From Silene latifolia (Eukaryota > Streptophyta > Magnoliopsida > Caryophyllales > Caryophyllaceae), in NCBI RefSeq assembly GCF_048544455.1, contig NC_133537.1:148344058-148408057 (forward strand): 64,000 nucleotides of DNA. The letters run 5' to 3'. The notes under the pieces were generated by a model, which did not search any database, was not told the DNA's origin, and worked only from the letters and a program-made list of their open reading frames with translations. Positions 45,961 to 57,039 of the stretch are shown piece after piece. The first letter of the stretch is position 1, and the number at the start of each line of letters is the position of its first letter. The position numbers and the translations under genes are program-made.

Positions 45961-47181
45961 TCATCCCCCAAGGATGGGGGGGTCTTCCAACTCAAGTTCA
46001 CCTCGGGTCTCAATAATTTGACCCTCATAAAAGAATTTCACTCGTTGTCCATTCACTTTGAAGCATTCACCTTTGTTGTTCTTCAATTCAAAGGAGCCAT
46101 AGGGAAACACAGTCACTACCTCAAAGGGTCCCGACCATCGGGATCTCAACTTTCCGGGAAACAATTGGAACCGGGAGTTGAAGAGTAGGACCTTGTCCCC
46201 TACACCAATTTCTTTCCTTGTGATCTTGGAATCGTGCCATTGCTTAGTCCGCTCCTTGTAGAATTTGGCATTCTCATAACCATCCAACCGCAATTCATCA
46301 AGCTCATTAAGTTGGAGGAACCGCTTGTTTCCCGCAACATCTAAGTCATAGTTGAGCTCCTTGAGAGCCCATCTTGCTCGGTGTTCCAACTCAAGAGGTA
46401 GATGACAAGACTTACCAAAGACCAAACGATAGGGAGTAGTGCCTATCGGGGTCTTGTAAGCGGTCCTTAAAGCCCATAACACGTCATTAAGTTTGGTGCT
46501 CCAATCTTTTCTAAACCTATCACCACCCGCTCTAGAATAGCCTTGATTTGCCGATTTGACACCTCCACTTGCCCATTGGTTTGGGGGGTGGTAGGCAAGA
46601 GCCACTTTATGTCGGACGCCGTATTTCTTGAGTAGAGCATAAATGGTGCGGTTAATGATGTGTGACCCATCATCGCTTATGACGACCCGAGGTACTCCAA
46701 AGCAGGGAAATATGTACTCCTTGAAAAGTTTGGTAACCACTCGTGAATCATTAGTAGGGGCGGCGATTGCTTCTATCCAATTAGACACGTAGTCCATCGC
46801 AACCAAAATGTATTGGTTGCCGAATGATGACGGAAACGGTCCCATAAAGTCCACACCCCATACATCAAAGAGTTCCACTTTCAAGATATTGTTCAAAGGC
46901 ATCTCATCACGCCTTCCAATGTTGCCTCTTATTTGGCAAGAATCACATGAATGGACCATAGCATAAACATCCTTGAATAGAGAGGGCCAATAAAATCCAC
47001 AATGAAGAACCCGAGCTTGGGTCCTAGAAGTGGACAAATGGCCTCCATATGTCGTAGCATGGCAAGCTTGAAGGATTACTTTCCCTTCCTCATGAGTGAC
47101 ACATCTTCTATAAATTCCATCATTGCATCTCCTATATAAGAAAGGATCTTCCCACACATACCTCCTAGACTCATATCTCAA
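45961..47181 (-). pseudogene. Element C integrase
   Basis: Athila-type integrase. HHCC finger: CHATTYGGHLSTSRT...HSCDSCQ. First catalytic Asp in WGVDFMGPF and second in VVISDDGSH. The region of the catalytic Glu (about 46,500-46,600) is in another frame. Two compensating frameshifts replace the expected [12 protein letters not shown] block, which is readable in the frame of 46,467-46,673. Downstream the frame recovers: RFQLFPGKLRSRWSGPF gives the GPY/F-like motif. The ORF looks long and open but has lost its active site. It is the last C gene before the element D junction. Confidence 0.9.
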
Positions 47182-47298
47182 CTTCTTCCTAGCTTGGTTG
47201 TCAAGTTCCTCCGGAATAAAGCTAGAGCTTAAATAGTTAGCAATATCCGCATACTAAGGATCAGAGTGCGTGATAGCTAAAATAGATTTATCGGGCAA

Positions 47299-48672
47299 CT
47301 ACTCATCAATGGGAATCCTATCATCAACATCTCCTCGAGCTTCTTTAGTCAACCTTGATAAGTGATCCGCAACAAGGTTTTCGGAACCCGGTTTATCTTT
47401 GATTGTGACATCAAACTCTTGTAACAACAATACCCAACAGATCAATCTCGGCTTAGAATCCTTCTTGACCATAAGTTGCTTGATGGCGGTATGATCCGTG
47501 TAGACAATGACTTTGGAACATAGGAGGTAAGGCCGGAACTTCTCGAAAGCATACACCACCGCCAATATTTCTTTCTCCGTAGTGGTGTAATTCCATTGAG
47601 CGTTGTCTATCACATGGAGTTTCTTGTCTTGCCTTTGACCCAAGACCGTCCCCAATGCAAAGTCACTTGCATCACACATCAATTCGAAGAGGAGGTCTCA
47701 ATTGGGTTGTTGTACTATTGGAGCCGATACCAAGGCTTGCTTGAGCCTACAAAAGCTTTCAACACAAGATTGATCAAATATGAAGGGAGTGTCTTTAGCC
47801 AAAAGTGAGGTGAGGGGTTTAGCGATTTTTGCGAAATCTTTGATAAACCTTCGGTAAAACCCCGCATGGCCTAAGAAACTCCTCACAGCCTAGACATTTG
47901 TGGGTGGGGGAAGTTTCTCAATCACCTCTACCTTTCCCTTATCCACTTGGATCCCATCCTTAGAAATAACTTGCCCTAGAACTACTCCCTTTTGCACCAT
48001 GAAATGGCACTTCTCCCAATTCAATTTCAAATTATACTGGATACATGTTTGGAGCAAAAGGGAGAGATTCTTAAGGCAATCATCAAATGAGGTGCCATGG
48101 ACACTAAAATCGTCCATGAACACCTCCATAGACTTCTCAATGTACTCGAAAAAGATAGACATCATGGCCCATTAAAATGTCCCGGGAGCTTTGCAAAGGC
48201 CAAACGATATTCGTCGATATGCGAAGACGTCGTAAGGACAAGTAAAGGTTGTCTTTGCTTGATCATCCGGGTAGATGGGTATTTGGAAAAACCCGGAGTA
48301 CCCGTCAAGGAAACAAAAATACTCATGGTTTGCAAATCTCTCGAGCATTTGGTCAATGAATGGTAAGGTTAAGTGATCTTTGATTGAGGCAGAATTGAGT
48401 TTTCTATAATCAATGCACATCCTCCATCCCGTGACCGGTCGGGTAGTGATGCGTTCACCTTCTTCATTCTCAACCAAGGTCATACCGCCCTTTTTGGGGA
48501 CGATTTGAACCGGGTTCACCCAATCGCTCCCCGAGATGGAGTAAATAATTCCGGCCTCAAGCAACTTATCAACTTCCTTCCTTACCACCTCCTTCAATTT
48601 ATCATTTAGCCTTCTCATAGGTTTGGCGGAAGGAGTGAATCCATCCTCAAGTGTGATGCGGTGAATACACAC
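47299..48672 (-). pseudogene. Element C reverse transcriptase and RNase H
   Basis: RT blocks in order: RRLNDKLKEVVRKEVDKLLE, VQIVPKKGG, GWRMCIDYRKLNSASIKDHL, GFFQIPIYPDD and YRRISFGLCKAPGTF. After an in-frame stop near 48,170 come the catalytic EVFMDDFSVHG and KCHFMVQKGVVLGQVI. Another stop near 47,890 precedes [20 protein letters not shown], and a third near 47,697 precedes RNase H ([55 protein letters not shown]). The three stops are each single codons in otherwise good alignment with element E, so this is decay by point mutation. Confidence 0.9.
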
Positions 48673-48823
48673 TCAGGGATCGATTCCCGTGAGATCATCA
48701 AGGCTATACCCAATGGCTTTCTTGTTTTCTTTAAGAACTTTTAAGAGTTTTTGTTTTTGAGATGCCATTAGATCCGCATTGATGATAACGGGGAAGGACT
48801 TTGCCTCATCAAGATAGGTATAT

Positions 48824-49588
48824 TCAAGGGAGGGGGGGTAAAGGTTTAAGGTCTACCTTTAGATAGTTTTTACCCTCAACTTCATCAATGATAGGTGGTA
48901 GAGCTTCATAATCTTCCTCCAAGTGCTCCCCCGAGCATTTATCCTGAGCATCTTCAATAGCCTCTTCTAGCATGTCTATGTAGTAGACACTCTCAAACAT
49001 AGGTTGTGACATGGCTCCGATCAAAGAAAATTCAACCAAATTTCCTCCCACCTTGAAAGTGAGCTTCCCTTCCTTGACACTTATGTTGACATCTCCGGTT
49101 GCCAAGAAGGGTCTTCCAAGTATAATAGGAATTTTTTGATCCTCCGGAATGTCGAGAACTACAAAGTCTGTCGGGATGTAGAAATTGCCCACTTTAACCG
49201 GCACATCTTCAATGACACCCATTGGTCTTTGTACCGACCTATCGGCTAGTTGTAAGGTCATGGAAGTAGGAATCATGTCATGCAACCCAACTTTCCTTGC
49301 AATAGGGAGATGGAGTATGTTAACACTAGCACCAAGATCACAAAGTGTCTTCTTAATGCTCACATTACCCACCATACAGGGAATGAAAAAGCTACCCGGA
49401 TCTTGTAGTTTCTCCGGCATGGGATTGAGTAAGACCGCACTACATTGCCCCCTAAGAGCCACTAGACCATCTCCTCCAATGCTTCTTTTCTTTGTCAACA
49501 CATCCTTTAAGAATTTTGTGTAGAGTGGCATTTGTGTCACTACCTCGGTGAAAGGTAGTGAAACTTTGAGTTTCTTCAACATATCCAA
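48824..49588 (-). pseudogene. Element C aspartic protease region
   Basis: 254-residue open stretch with the protease active site TLCDLGASVNILHLP (DLGA in place of DTGA, as in many Athila copies) and the second block KIPIILGRPFLATGDV. It is followed by the acidic spacer and LKVDLKPLPPLP leading to RT. The piece is internally intact, but the frames on both sides are broken. Confidence 0.85.
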
Positions 49589-49753
49589 GAATTGGAGAAT
49601 TTCCTCTTCTCATTCATTACTCTACTTCTATTGGGAAATGGAATTGGAGGTTTGTTGGCCTTTTCGGGAGTTGAGGCTTGCTTGGTGTTAACCGCTTCAT
49701 TTGTTTCTTTCCCTTTCCCTTGGTCTCTTTCAACCACTCGTTCTTGGTCTCTT

Positions 49754-52410
49754 TCAACAACCTATTTCCTCCAAAACAAAGTTCTTATCGTCTTCAATAT
49801 AGTCACTCACCTTCCCCTTCTTGGTGTTGTCAACTCTACTTGTTGGTGAGAGAGGTGGACTCTCCTCACCATCTCTCATCACATCTCTCTTTCTCTTTGG
49901 TTCATAGTCCTTGTAAGGATCTTCCAAATCTTTCCCGCTCCTCAAGGTCAACATATGAGCTTGTTGGTGTGGTGGTGGTCCATCCTTAGGATGAGAACCT
50001 TGAGGAGGCAATGAATGTGGGGCTCTTTGTGAGGAAGAGGGACTTTGGTTGGCCATATATGAGTCAAATGTCCTTTGGTGTGCTTGGACATTTGAGAGCT
50101 CGGTCTTCAAAGTTTTGAATTGTTGGTCTATTTGAGCCTCTCTCCTCTCAGCCTTAGCATCCATTTCCCTTAACAATTTCTCAAGAGAGGGGGTGGGGTT
50201 GGGTGGTTCTATGTATTGTTGTTGATTTTGTGGAGGTGGGTAAGAGTTTGTTGTTGTTGATACCCTTGTTGGTATCCTTGTTGTTGGTTGAACGGTTGTT
50301 GAGATGGGTGGTTTTGTTGATACCCTTGTTGTTGGTATGGACGGTTTTGTTGTTGGTTGTGGTAGTTGTCTCTTTGATGAGGTGGAATGTAGTTTGTGTT
50401 GTCATGTTGTCTTTGACCCCGGTAGTTGGAGCCTTGGCCTTGGTTTTGGTTGTATTGTCTAGAATGATCGGGTTTTGGTGGAGGCATGTATTGTGGTTGT
50501 TGATACTTGGGGTCCAGAGGTTGCCCCGCATAGGAATGCTTCGGGTCTTGGTTAGAAAAGGCACGGTAGAAGGTCTCGTGGCATTGGTAAGAGACCCTCG
50601 GTGCACCTTGTCCTTGAAGAGCAAAACACTCTTGTTGGTCATCTTGTGGAATAGATGAACAATACTCAATGGTATGCCCCACACCGCCACAATAGTCACA
50701 ATGCATTTGAGGAGGATAGTGCCTGGGAGGAGACCTAGGTTCTTGGACGTAATAGACCTTGAATGGCTAGGTCCGACCTCATTGACATGCTTCAAGTCCC
50801 CATGCTTCTTCTCCATTTTAAACTCTTCAAATTTCTTTGTCAAATCATCCAATTTTGCCTTGTACTCCATCTCTATCTTGGAAGGTCCTTCACTTTTATA
50901 ATCCACATCTCTAGCATAACTACTCTCCATCTTGGAAATGTTTTGAATCATTTCCGTGATTTGAGCGTTATTCATACTATCAAAATTTCCACCGGATGAC
51001 GCCACGATCATGTCCCGAAACCTTTGCTCAAGATTTTGGAAAAAGGTTTGGGTGGTCATCCATTTTGGGATACCATGGTGTGGACAAGATGAGAGGAGAT
51101 CTCTAAAACGTTCCCAAGCGTCACTTAGAGATTCCATGGGTCTTTGTTTGAAGGTTTGAATCTCATGGCGAATTCTTGCGGTTTTGGATGGAGGGTAGAA
51201 CTTGTTGATGAAAGCTTTGGATAAAGCCTCCCAAGTGGTAAATGTTCCCGGCTCATGAGAATTCAACCACTTCTTAGCATTGTCTTTCAAGGTGATAGGG
51301 AAGAGCATTAAGAGCATTTGCTCTTCGGTTAGACTGTTGTGCTTGATAGAACCCGTTTTCTCTTTGAATGAGGTGAGATGTTGGTGTGCATCCTCACTTT
51401 TCATCCCATGGAAGATATCTTTTTGCATGTAGTTTATCACATGGTGTCGAAGCTCAAAGGTATTGGGAGCGAGACCTCCATAGTTAATAGCCGATAAGGG
51501 TGTTCATTGGTCCGGGACCGGACCAAACTCTCTAGACCGAAGACCAAAGAAGGGTTAAGAGGTGGACCGAGGACCGGACCATATTAATATTGGTCCGGTC
51601 CGGTTTGGACCATAAAAACGCGTGGACCGGACCGGACCGGACCAAATGGACCAAAGTGGACCAAATATTATTGTCATTGACATGTTTTAGCATATAAAAC
51701 TAGAACTCGAGAAGTTCATAACGATCAAAATAAACAACACTTTTTTCTTACTAGATTTAACTACATAATTACACATCTTATAATACGTGTAAACAAAGTA
51801 GAAAATAAAATCAATAATATTACAATTTTAAAAATTCTTTTCTTTCATAACTTCGGTCCATGGTCCGGTCCGCGCTCTATTCGGTTTGGTCCAGGACCGG
51901 ACCGAAGACCAAAGTCTAGTAAATAGGTGGACCGTGGACCGGACCAAACAAAATTCGTTCCGGTTTGGTCCGGACCAAATGGTCTGGTCCGGTTTGGTCT
52001 TTGGTACGGACCACTGAGTGAACAGCCCTAATAGCCGAACAAGCACGGTTAGGATCCGGCCTATTGTAATATCCCATGGGTTGATCCGCCATATCGTCGT
52101 TTATGAGGTTGTTTCGTGGAGATTTGGTATCGTTGGTATGGGTGAAATGTTGTGAATGTGTTGGTGAATTTTGTGGTGAGTTGATTGGAGAGTTATGTGG
52201 TGGAGAGTTATGTGGAATGTGAAGAGGTGATAGGGTGGAGGAAGAGGGTAGTTGGTTTGGATTCTCAATTGTGGAAATTTGGGTGGTTGGAGGGTTAGTA
52301 ATGGGTGGAGATCCTCGAATTGCCGAAAGAGCTAATCTTCTTCTTGCCCGGAATGTCTTCTCGATCTCGTGATCAAGTGGGAAAAGAGGTCCAATGTAGC
52401 ACCTATTCAT
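49754..52410 (-). pseudogene. Element C gag, frameshifted and split by a MITE
   Basis: The N terminus is in 52,410-52,033 (FPLDHEIEKTFRARRRLALS, later YYNRPDPNRACSAI). A MITE at 51,495-52,030 interrupts it. The gag domain continues from about 51,486 to 50,710 with FHGMKSEDAHQHLTSFKEK, ITLKDNAKKWLNS and INKFYPPSKTARIRHEI. A frameshift near 50,710 leads to the zinc knuckle CDYCGGVGHTIEYC (C-x2-C-x4-H-x4-C) and a Gln/Asn/Tyr-rich tail (to 50,209). Another shift leads to 50,176-49,754, which holds a coiled-coil-like start and the Athila motif AHMLTLRSGKDLEDPY. It is the only near-complete Athila gag in the window and shows what element E has lost. Confidence 0.88.
51495..52030. mobile_element. 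hAT-type MITE in element C gag
   Basis: 536 bases with ends TAAGGGTGTTCA and the complement of TAGGGCTGTTCA, flanked by the 8-base duplication ATAGCCGA (51,487-51,494 and 52,031-52,038). Removing it and one TSD restores the gag alignment. The inner sides are rich in GGTCCGG/CCGGACC repeats arranged as inverted arms. Confidence 0.88.
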
Positions 52411-52537
52411 GCACTTAACAAAAGATCAAATAGTCCTAATGCAAAGATTGCACTAGGACAAGGGGAGAAAACAAACAAACAACAAATAAAAGAACTAAGC
52501 CTAGATGAAAACAATCAATCCTATCCAATATTGCCGT

Positions 52538-52555
52538 CCCGGGAAACGGCGTCAA
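52538..52555 (-). other. Element C primer binding site (decayed tRNA-Asp type)
   Basis: Minus strand TGACGCCGTTTCCCGGGA, 15 of 18 identical to the Athila PBS of element E, six bases from the LTR edge. Confidence 0.75.
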
Positions 52556-52561
52556 AAACTT

Positions 52562-54213
52562 GTTAATAATTTTTATTTATAACCTTGCAACTGTACAAGT
52601 GGTCGTGTAGTGTTGCAAGGGTCGAACCCAAGGGATGGCTATTATGGCTCTAGAATTGCTTGTCTAGACACTAGTTTAGTTCAACCTAATGTGAGGAGTT
52701 GATTTTAAGACTAACTAAAGAGATTAAGGCTAGACTAATTAAAAGTAGAGTGATTACTAGAACGATAGAAACAATGATAGGGAAAAACTAGGATGTCCGG
52801 GTTCACTTATATAGATAAAGGAGGAAGTACACATAGATTAACAAAATCCAAGAGTAGGTGCAAAGGAAAGGCCCAATCTCTCGATGTGAGACTAACCCTA
52901 GGCTAAAATCGATTAAGTTCTCACTCAATTAACCAAACCCATAGTTTCATCATGTTATTCCTAGATACTAGTCAAGATCTCACCCAACAAGTAGAAAAGA
53001 TAGTGTAAACACCTAAACTCTCATTCAAGCATTTTCACAAACACCTTATGTGCATGACAAAACTAACAAGCAAATACTCAAGGATTGTAGTCTTCCTATG
53101 CAATCCAACCTTATAACTCTATATAAGATCCCTCTCCATCCTAGTATGAAGCTACTCACACATGTTCATAATAACAAAGGTAAAAGATGAAGACTTTAGC
53201 ATGTAACAAGCAAGAGAAACATATTTGCAAAGTAAACTAATTAAGCAATTCAAATATGTAAACAATTGAAAGATGGACAATAATAGGAAAGAGATTATAC
53301 CAATATTGAAGACAAAGTTACAATCTTTGATTAAATAGAAGAATAATCTTCACCAATCTTCAATTAACAACCCAATACTAAATGTAAACAATTGATAACA
53401 ACTAATTCTAAGCTAATTTAGGAAGTAATTAATGTGTGATTAAGGAAAGATTAAAGTTTTGATTAAGGGTTTGCATAGGATTAAGGAAGTAGTTCTAGAT
53501 CTAGGGTTGTGTGTACAAATGATTAAGGAAGGGGGTATATATAGTTTACACGGAATTAGGGTGAGGATTACAAGCAAGGTTAAAAATGCAGAAATGAGGT
53601 TCCAGCCGGTGGACCGGTCGCCGGTGGTCTGACCGGCTGGGAGTCCTCTGTAAGAAATGAGTTGGAAAATGTCATCAGGTGTGTCTGGCCGGTGGACCGG
53701 CTACCGGTGGTCCACCGGCTGGGAGTCCTCCTTGACTTTTCCTTCTTCTCTTGACTTTTGTGCTTCAACATGCATTCCCAGCCGGCCGGCCGGCTACCGG
53801 TGTCTTACCCGGCTGGGAGTTCCCTGTAAGTTTGTCAAATTCTTCCTTCTTCTTGTGCTCCCAGTCGGCTGACCGGCTGAAGGTGGCCTTACCGGCTGGG
53901 AGTTCTCTGTAACTCCTTCCATTTTTCCTTGCTGCTAGGTGTTGGGGTAGTCCCAGCCGGCTGACCGGCTGCCGGCCTACCGGATGGGAGCTCCTCTCAG
54001 CATTCCTTCCTCCTATCTTCATGCTTAGCCTATTAAATCGTCTCTCTTGCTCCGATTCCTCCATTTCCGCCTCAAAACCTGCAAGACGGACATAATATCA
54101 TAGGCTAGGGAATCGGGGTACAAAATGCAAGGCAAGACACATAAAACCGACTTATATGGAGTCGGAATGCATGAAAATAGGGAGGAAAGTTAGTGTAAAT
54201 GAACACTATATCA
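52562..54213 (-). mobile_element. Element C 5' LTR
   Basis: About 1.65 kb. On the minus strand it starts TGATATAGTGTTC (54,213) and ends ...AAATTATTAACA (52,562) beside the PBS. It contains the palindromic array at 53,596-53,995 and a minus-strand TATATATA at 53,536-53,543. The partner LTR would lie left of the window, so its outer boundary and TSD cannot be checked. Confidence 0.75.
53596..53995. repeat. Five-copy GC-rich palindromic array in element C LTR
   Basis: Five units of about 45-50 bases, each of the form CCCAGCCGG...ACCGGCTGGGAGT with inner GGACCGGCTACCGG-like sequence, at about 53,597, 53,686, 53,777, 53,861 and 53,952, separated by T-rich spacers. The outer arms CCAGCCGG and CCGGCTGG are inverted repeats. 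The array ends about 55 bases upstream (minus strand) of the TATA box, the usual place of an enhancer. Confidence 0.88.
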
Positions 54214-55514
54214 GCGATCATAGTGAAATTATTGTCGTCATAATTTTTTTCATGTTCGAATCGGTAGCAAACAAGATCACATTCATAAATATTTCGTATC
54301 TAACTTTGTTGGGAAGATGAATATACGCATTTTGCCTAGATGGGTCATTCGATTTACGCATGGAACTTGGTTGTTATTTATATCGTGTTTTTGACCAACT
54401 ATATTCATTAGGAGTGTTTTTATTCTTATTTTTACAAAATGTGCGAGTATTCTCTAGAATTAGAATCAATTGATTAGCATAGTACTCCCATCAATTTAGT
54501 AACAGACAAATTAGCCTTATTTTGGGTGATGATGTAAAGACATGCCTGAGTGTGTTTAGGGAGAAGGTGTGTGCGCTTGACAAACTAACACTCAATATGA
54601 CATTTTGACCGCGTATTTCTTTTACATGTTGATTGTCGTTAAACTTAAACTATTGTTGTTATACTCTATTGATGGTTGGTCATTTTTAAATCAAATTATT
54701 GAGGTATCTTGATTGTTGAAGTTTCATGCGCAGGTTAACATTGAATTTGTATTTCCATTATAGATTTGAAGGTACATGTTGATTATATTGTTATTTATTC
54801 AAGTAGATGAGAAAATATAATGGAAGAAAATGAGATCACAGTCGCTTCGATTCATATTTTCATCAATTCCCACTCTTAACCTCTCCTTCTCCATTTCCCT
54901 CTCCTTCTCCCTCGACAACCGTCTCGTTTTTATTCTTCATTCTTCCTTCTTCCTTTTCTGTCTTTTTATTTCGTCTATGTTCACATATTCATCCTTTCCC
55001 TCCTTCTCAATGCATCTCTTTCTCTCTTTCGCTTTTATTAAAGCTATTTTCACCCCATACTCTCTCTCTCTCTCTCTTAGGGAGAACAGTGTGAGGAAAA
55101 CAAAAATTTTGTATCGACAATGGTAGTTCATCTTAATATACATTTGCAAGTTACTTGAAACAAAGTTAGGTAATTATCAAACAAAGCAACATCAATGAAA
55201 TCGTTTGATATTCAGACCATTAGATCACCAAAAATATTATCGTATATTTGGTCGTCAATGAAATAGGGTTTTCATCTATATCATGAAATAGACCTCTTAC
55301 TATATATTTGGTCTCATAAAATCTATATGTGTAACAATACGAGATAGAGAAATTATGAAAACATGATTTTTGTAACAAGAAGAGATAGTTGACGCATCCT
55401 TTGCAAAATTCTACGCCATTAGCTTCATTGACAGTGTTCTGCACGTTTATATTACGGAGTTTGGCATGAATAAGAATCAATTACAACAATACATATACAT
55501 TCGACACCAACAAA
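54214..55514. other. Flanking genomic DNA, no gene seen
   Basis: AT-rich sequence right of element C. The plus-strand frame at 54,830-55,126 is a pyrimidine-rich tract (CTCCTTCTCC, then a TC dinucleotide run at about 55,063-55,078) translating to Ser/Phe and is not a gene. No splice-flanked conserved coding block was found. Confidence 0.5.
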
Positions 55515-56059
55515 AAATAAACCATCTTTTTACAAGCTCGACTGACTTTTATTAAAATGGGGTCCAACTCTTCAGAGTCAGCTAACTAACAGTTATATCT
55601 TAACATGTATTATAACCGAGTTTTATCAATTCTGAGTGCCCATCCCGCTCCCAAGTCTGCTTCTTATGAATCACACACAACTACTTTATGTTGAACATCC
55701 AAATATGAAATTGAGCTTCTTTAGGCAAATTAACTCGCAAACACACATTGAATCTAATAATCATCAGCAGATACATTCTAGCTCGTAAGCAACCGTAAAA
55801 CCAACCCATTAGAAACTTGGAGGTAGAAATAACCCCAAAGTTTCAAACTTTCCAACTTATATACCCAACAATGAGGCTTCTTTAGTCTTCACATTGCGCA
55901 ATATGAGAAACATCAGACCGTCCTCAACCTGCCCTAGGCCTAACTCACCGAGTACATACCATAACCCCAAGATTTTATTTTGGAAATCTCTCTTATCAAT
56001 TTCAGCCAACATACCAACACCCAAGTAACAACTATATTTCTATATTCAAAAGAAACCTG
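55515..56059. repeat. Direct repeat copy 1 (0.55 kb)
   Basis: Nearly identical to 62,762-63,411 in the same orientation, from AATAAACCATCTTTT to CAAAAG(A/C)AACCT. This copy lacks about 107 bases present in the other (63,199-63,306 region). It has no TG/CA ends, PBS or polypurine tract. Confidence 0.9.
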
Positions 56060-56196
56060 TACGGCGCCGTATCCCAAGATATTTGTATTCCTTGAATGTA
56101 ACGAGGTCAAGAAAGCCACTACAAGAATCACGCGCAATTGAAGCCTTTTTTTTCTGATTGTCGCTAAAAAAAAGTGTCAAAACGCAATAGAGAATC

Positions 56197-56197
<1 letters not shown>

Positions 56198-56232
<35 letters not shown>
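56198..56232 (+). repeat. Poly(A) run
   Basis: 35 consecutive A. It could be the tail of a retroposed sequence, but no body with TSD was identified. Confidence 0.9.
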
Positions 56233-56234
<2 letters not shown>

Positions 56235-56794
56235 CAATTCATTCGTTGATTTTAACAAGGATTATAAGTTTACAACTCTTTAATCTCGTGAGAAAACAAA
56301 GTGTTGCAACAAACTAAACCCAACAAATGAAATTATATTTATATTCACCCAAACATCTTAATTTAATTGTTCGATCAACATGTAATAATGTCTTTTTGCA
56401 TCTTTAATTGTAGGACCTCCAAACTCTATGCAATGGATCTAAATACATGGCGCACAAGTCCCGTAAATATGAAAAGATACACAATAAAGAATCATTTTGT
56501 GCAAAAATCTGGCAAAACCACACAAGCAAAGCTGCAATTAACATTACCGTTTCAATTAGTGACATTATTAAACAAACAGTGTTAATGTACATTGTTGTCA
56601 ACGAACCAAGATTTACAATGCTTGATCACAGTCATTACTCTAACTAAAATAATTTTGATCTCTTTTAGTAAGAGCATCTCTTAACTTTTGTGTAAATAAG
56701 CATGCAAGTTTCAAGCTTTTAAGTATAAGACAAGTATAGTGAAGTAATTGATCGTTTTCTAGAAGAGCCAATCGACGTAATCTTGTTTCTTCCC

Positions 56795-57022
56795 CTAGCC
56801 ATTCTCATCTAAGACATGCATAGTTGTCTTTTGACATTTCCTCCAATTGTCAGTTGAAAAACCCCACTTCTGCCTATTCTCACCAAAATAACCAGGAGGT
56901 GCTCCAGTTGACATGTTCATTCGAAATAGGCCAGAATAGACACTGTTCTTGTCAACCGCAATAAGGACCTCACCTTTTAACACCACTCCTTTTCTCCTCG
57001 CATATTCAGAGGCTGCTGACAA
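56795..57022 (-). pseudogene. Unrecognised terminal exon
   Basis: Open minus-strand stretch beginning after a good acceptor (TGTTCTTGCAG) and running to TAG at 56,795. It reads LSAASEYARRKGVVLKGEVL, then NSVYSGLFRMNMS and PPGYFGENRQKWGFSTDNW. The composition and splice context look like the last exon of a real gene, but I do not recognise the family, and no companion exon with matching phase was found upstream. It could be a gene fragment. Confidence 0.4.
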
Positions 57023-57039
57023 CTGCAAGAACATTTATA

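Noticed and set aside
50203..50658. Plus-strand Leu/Val-rich ORF
   Set aside because: Shadow of the Gln/Asn-rich tail of element C gag on the minus strand.
54830..55126. Plus-strand ORF with a hydrophobic, Ser/Phe-rich protein resembling a signal peptide
   Set aside because: Pyrimidine-rich low-complexity DNA; no supporting homology or splice context.
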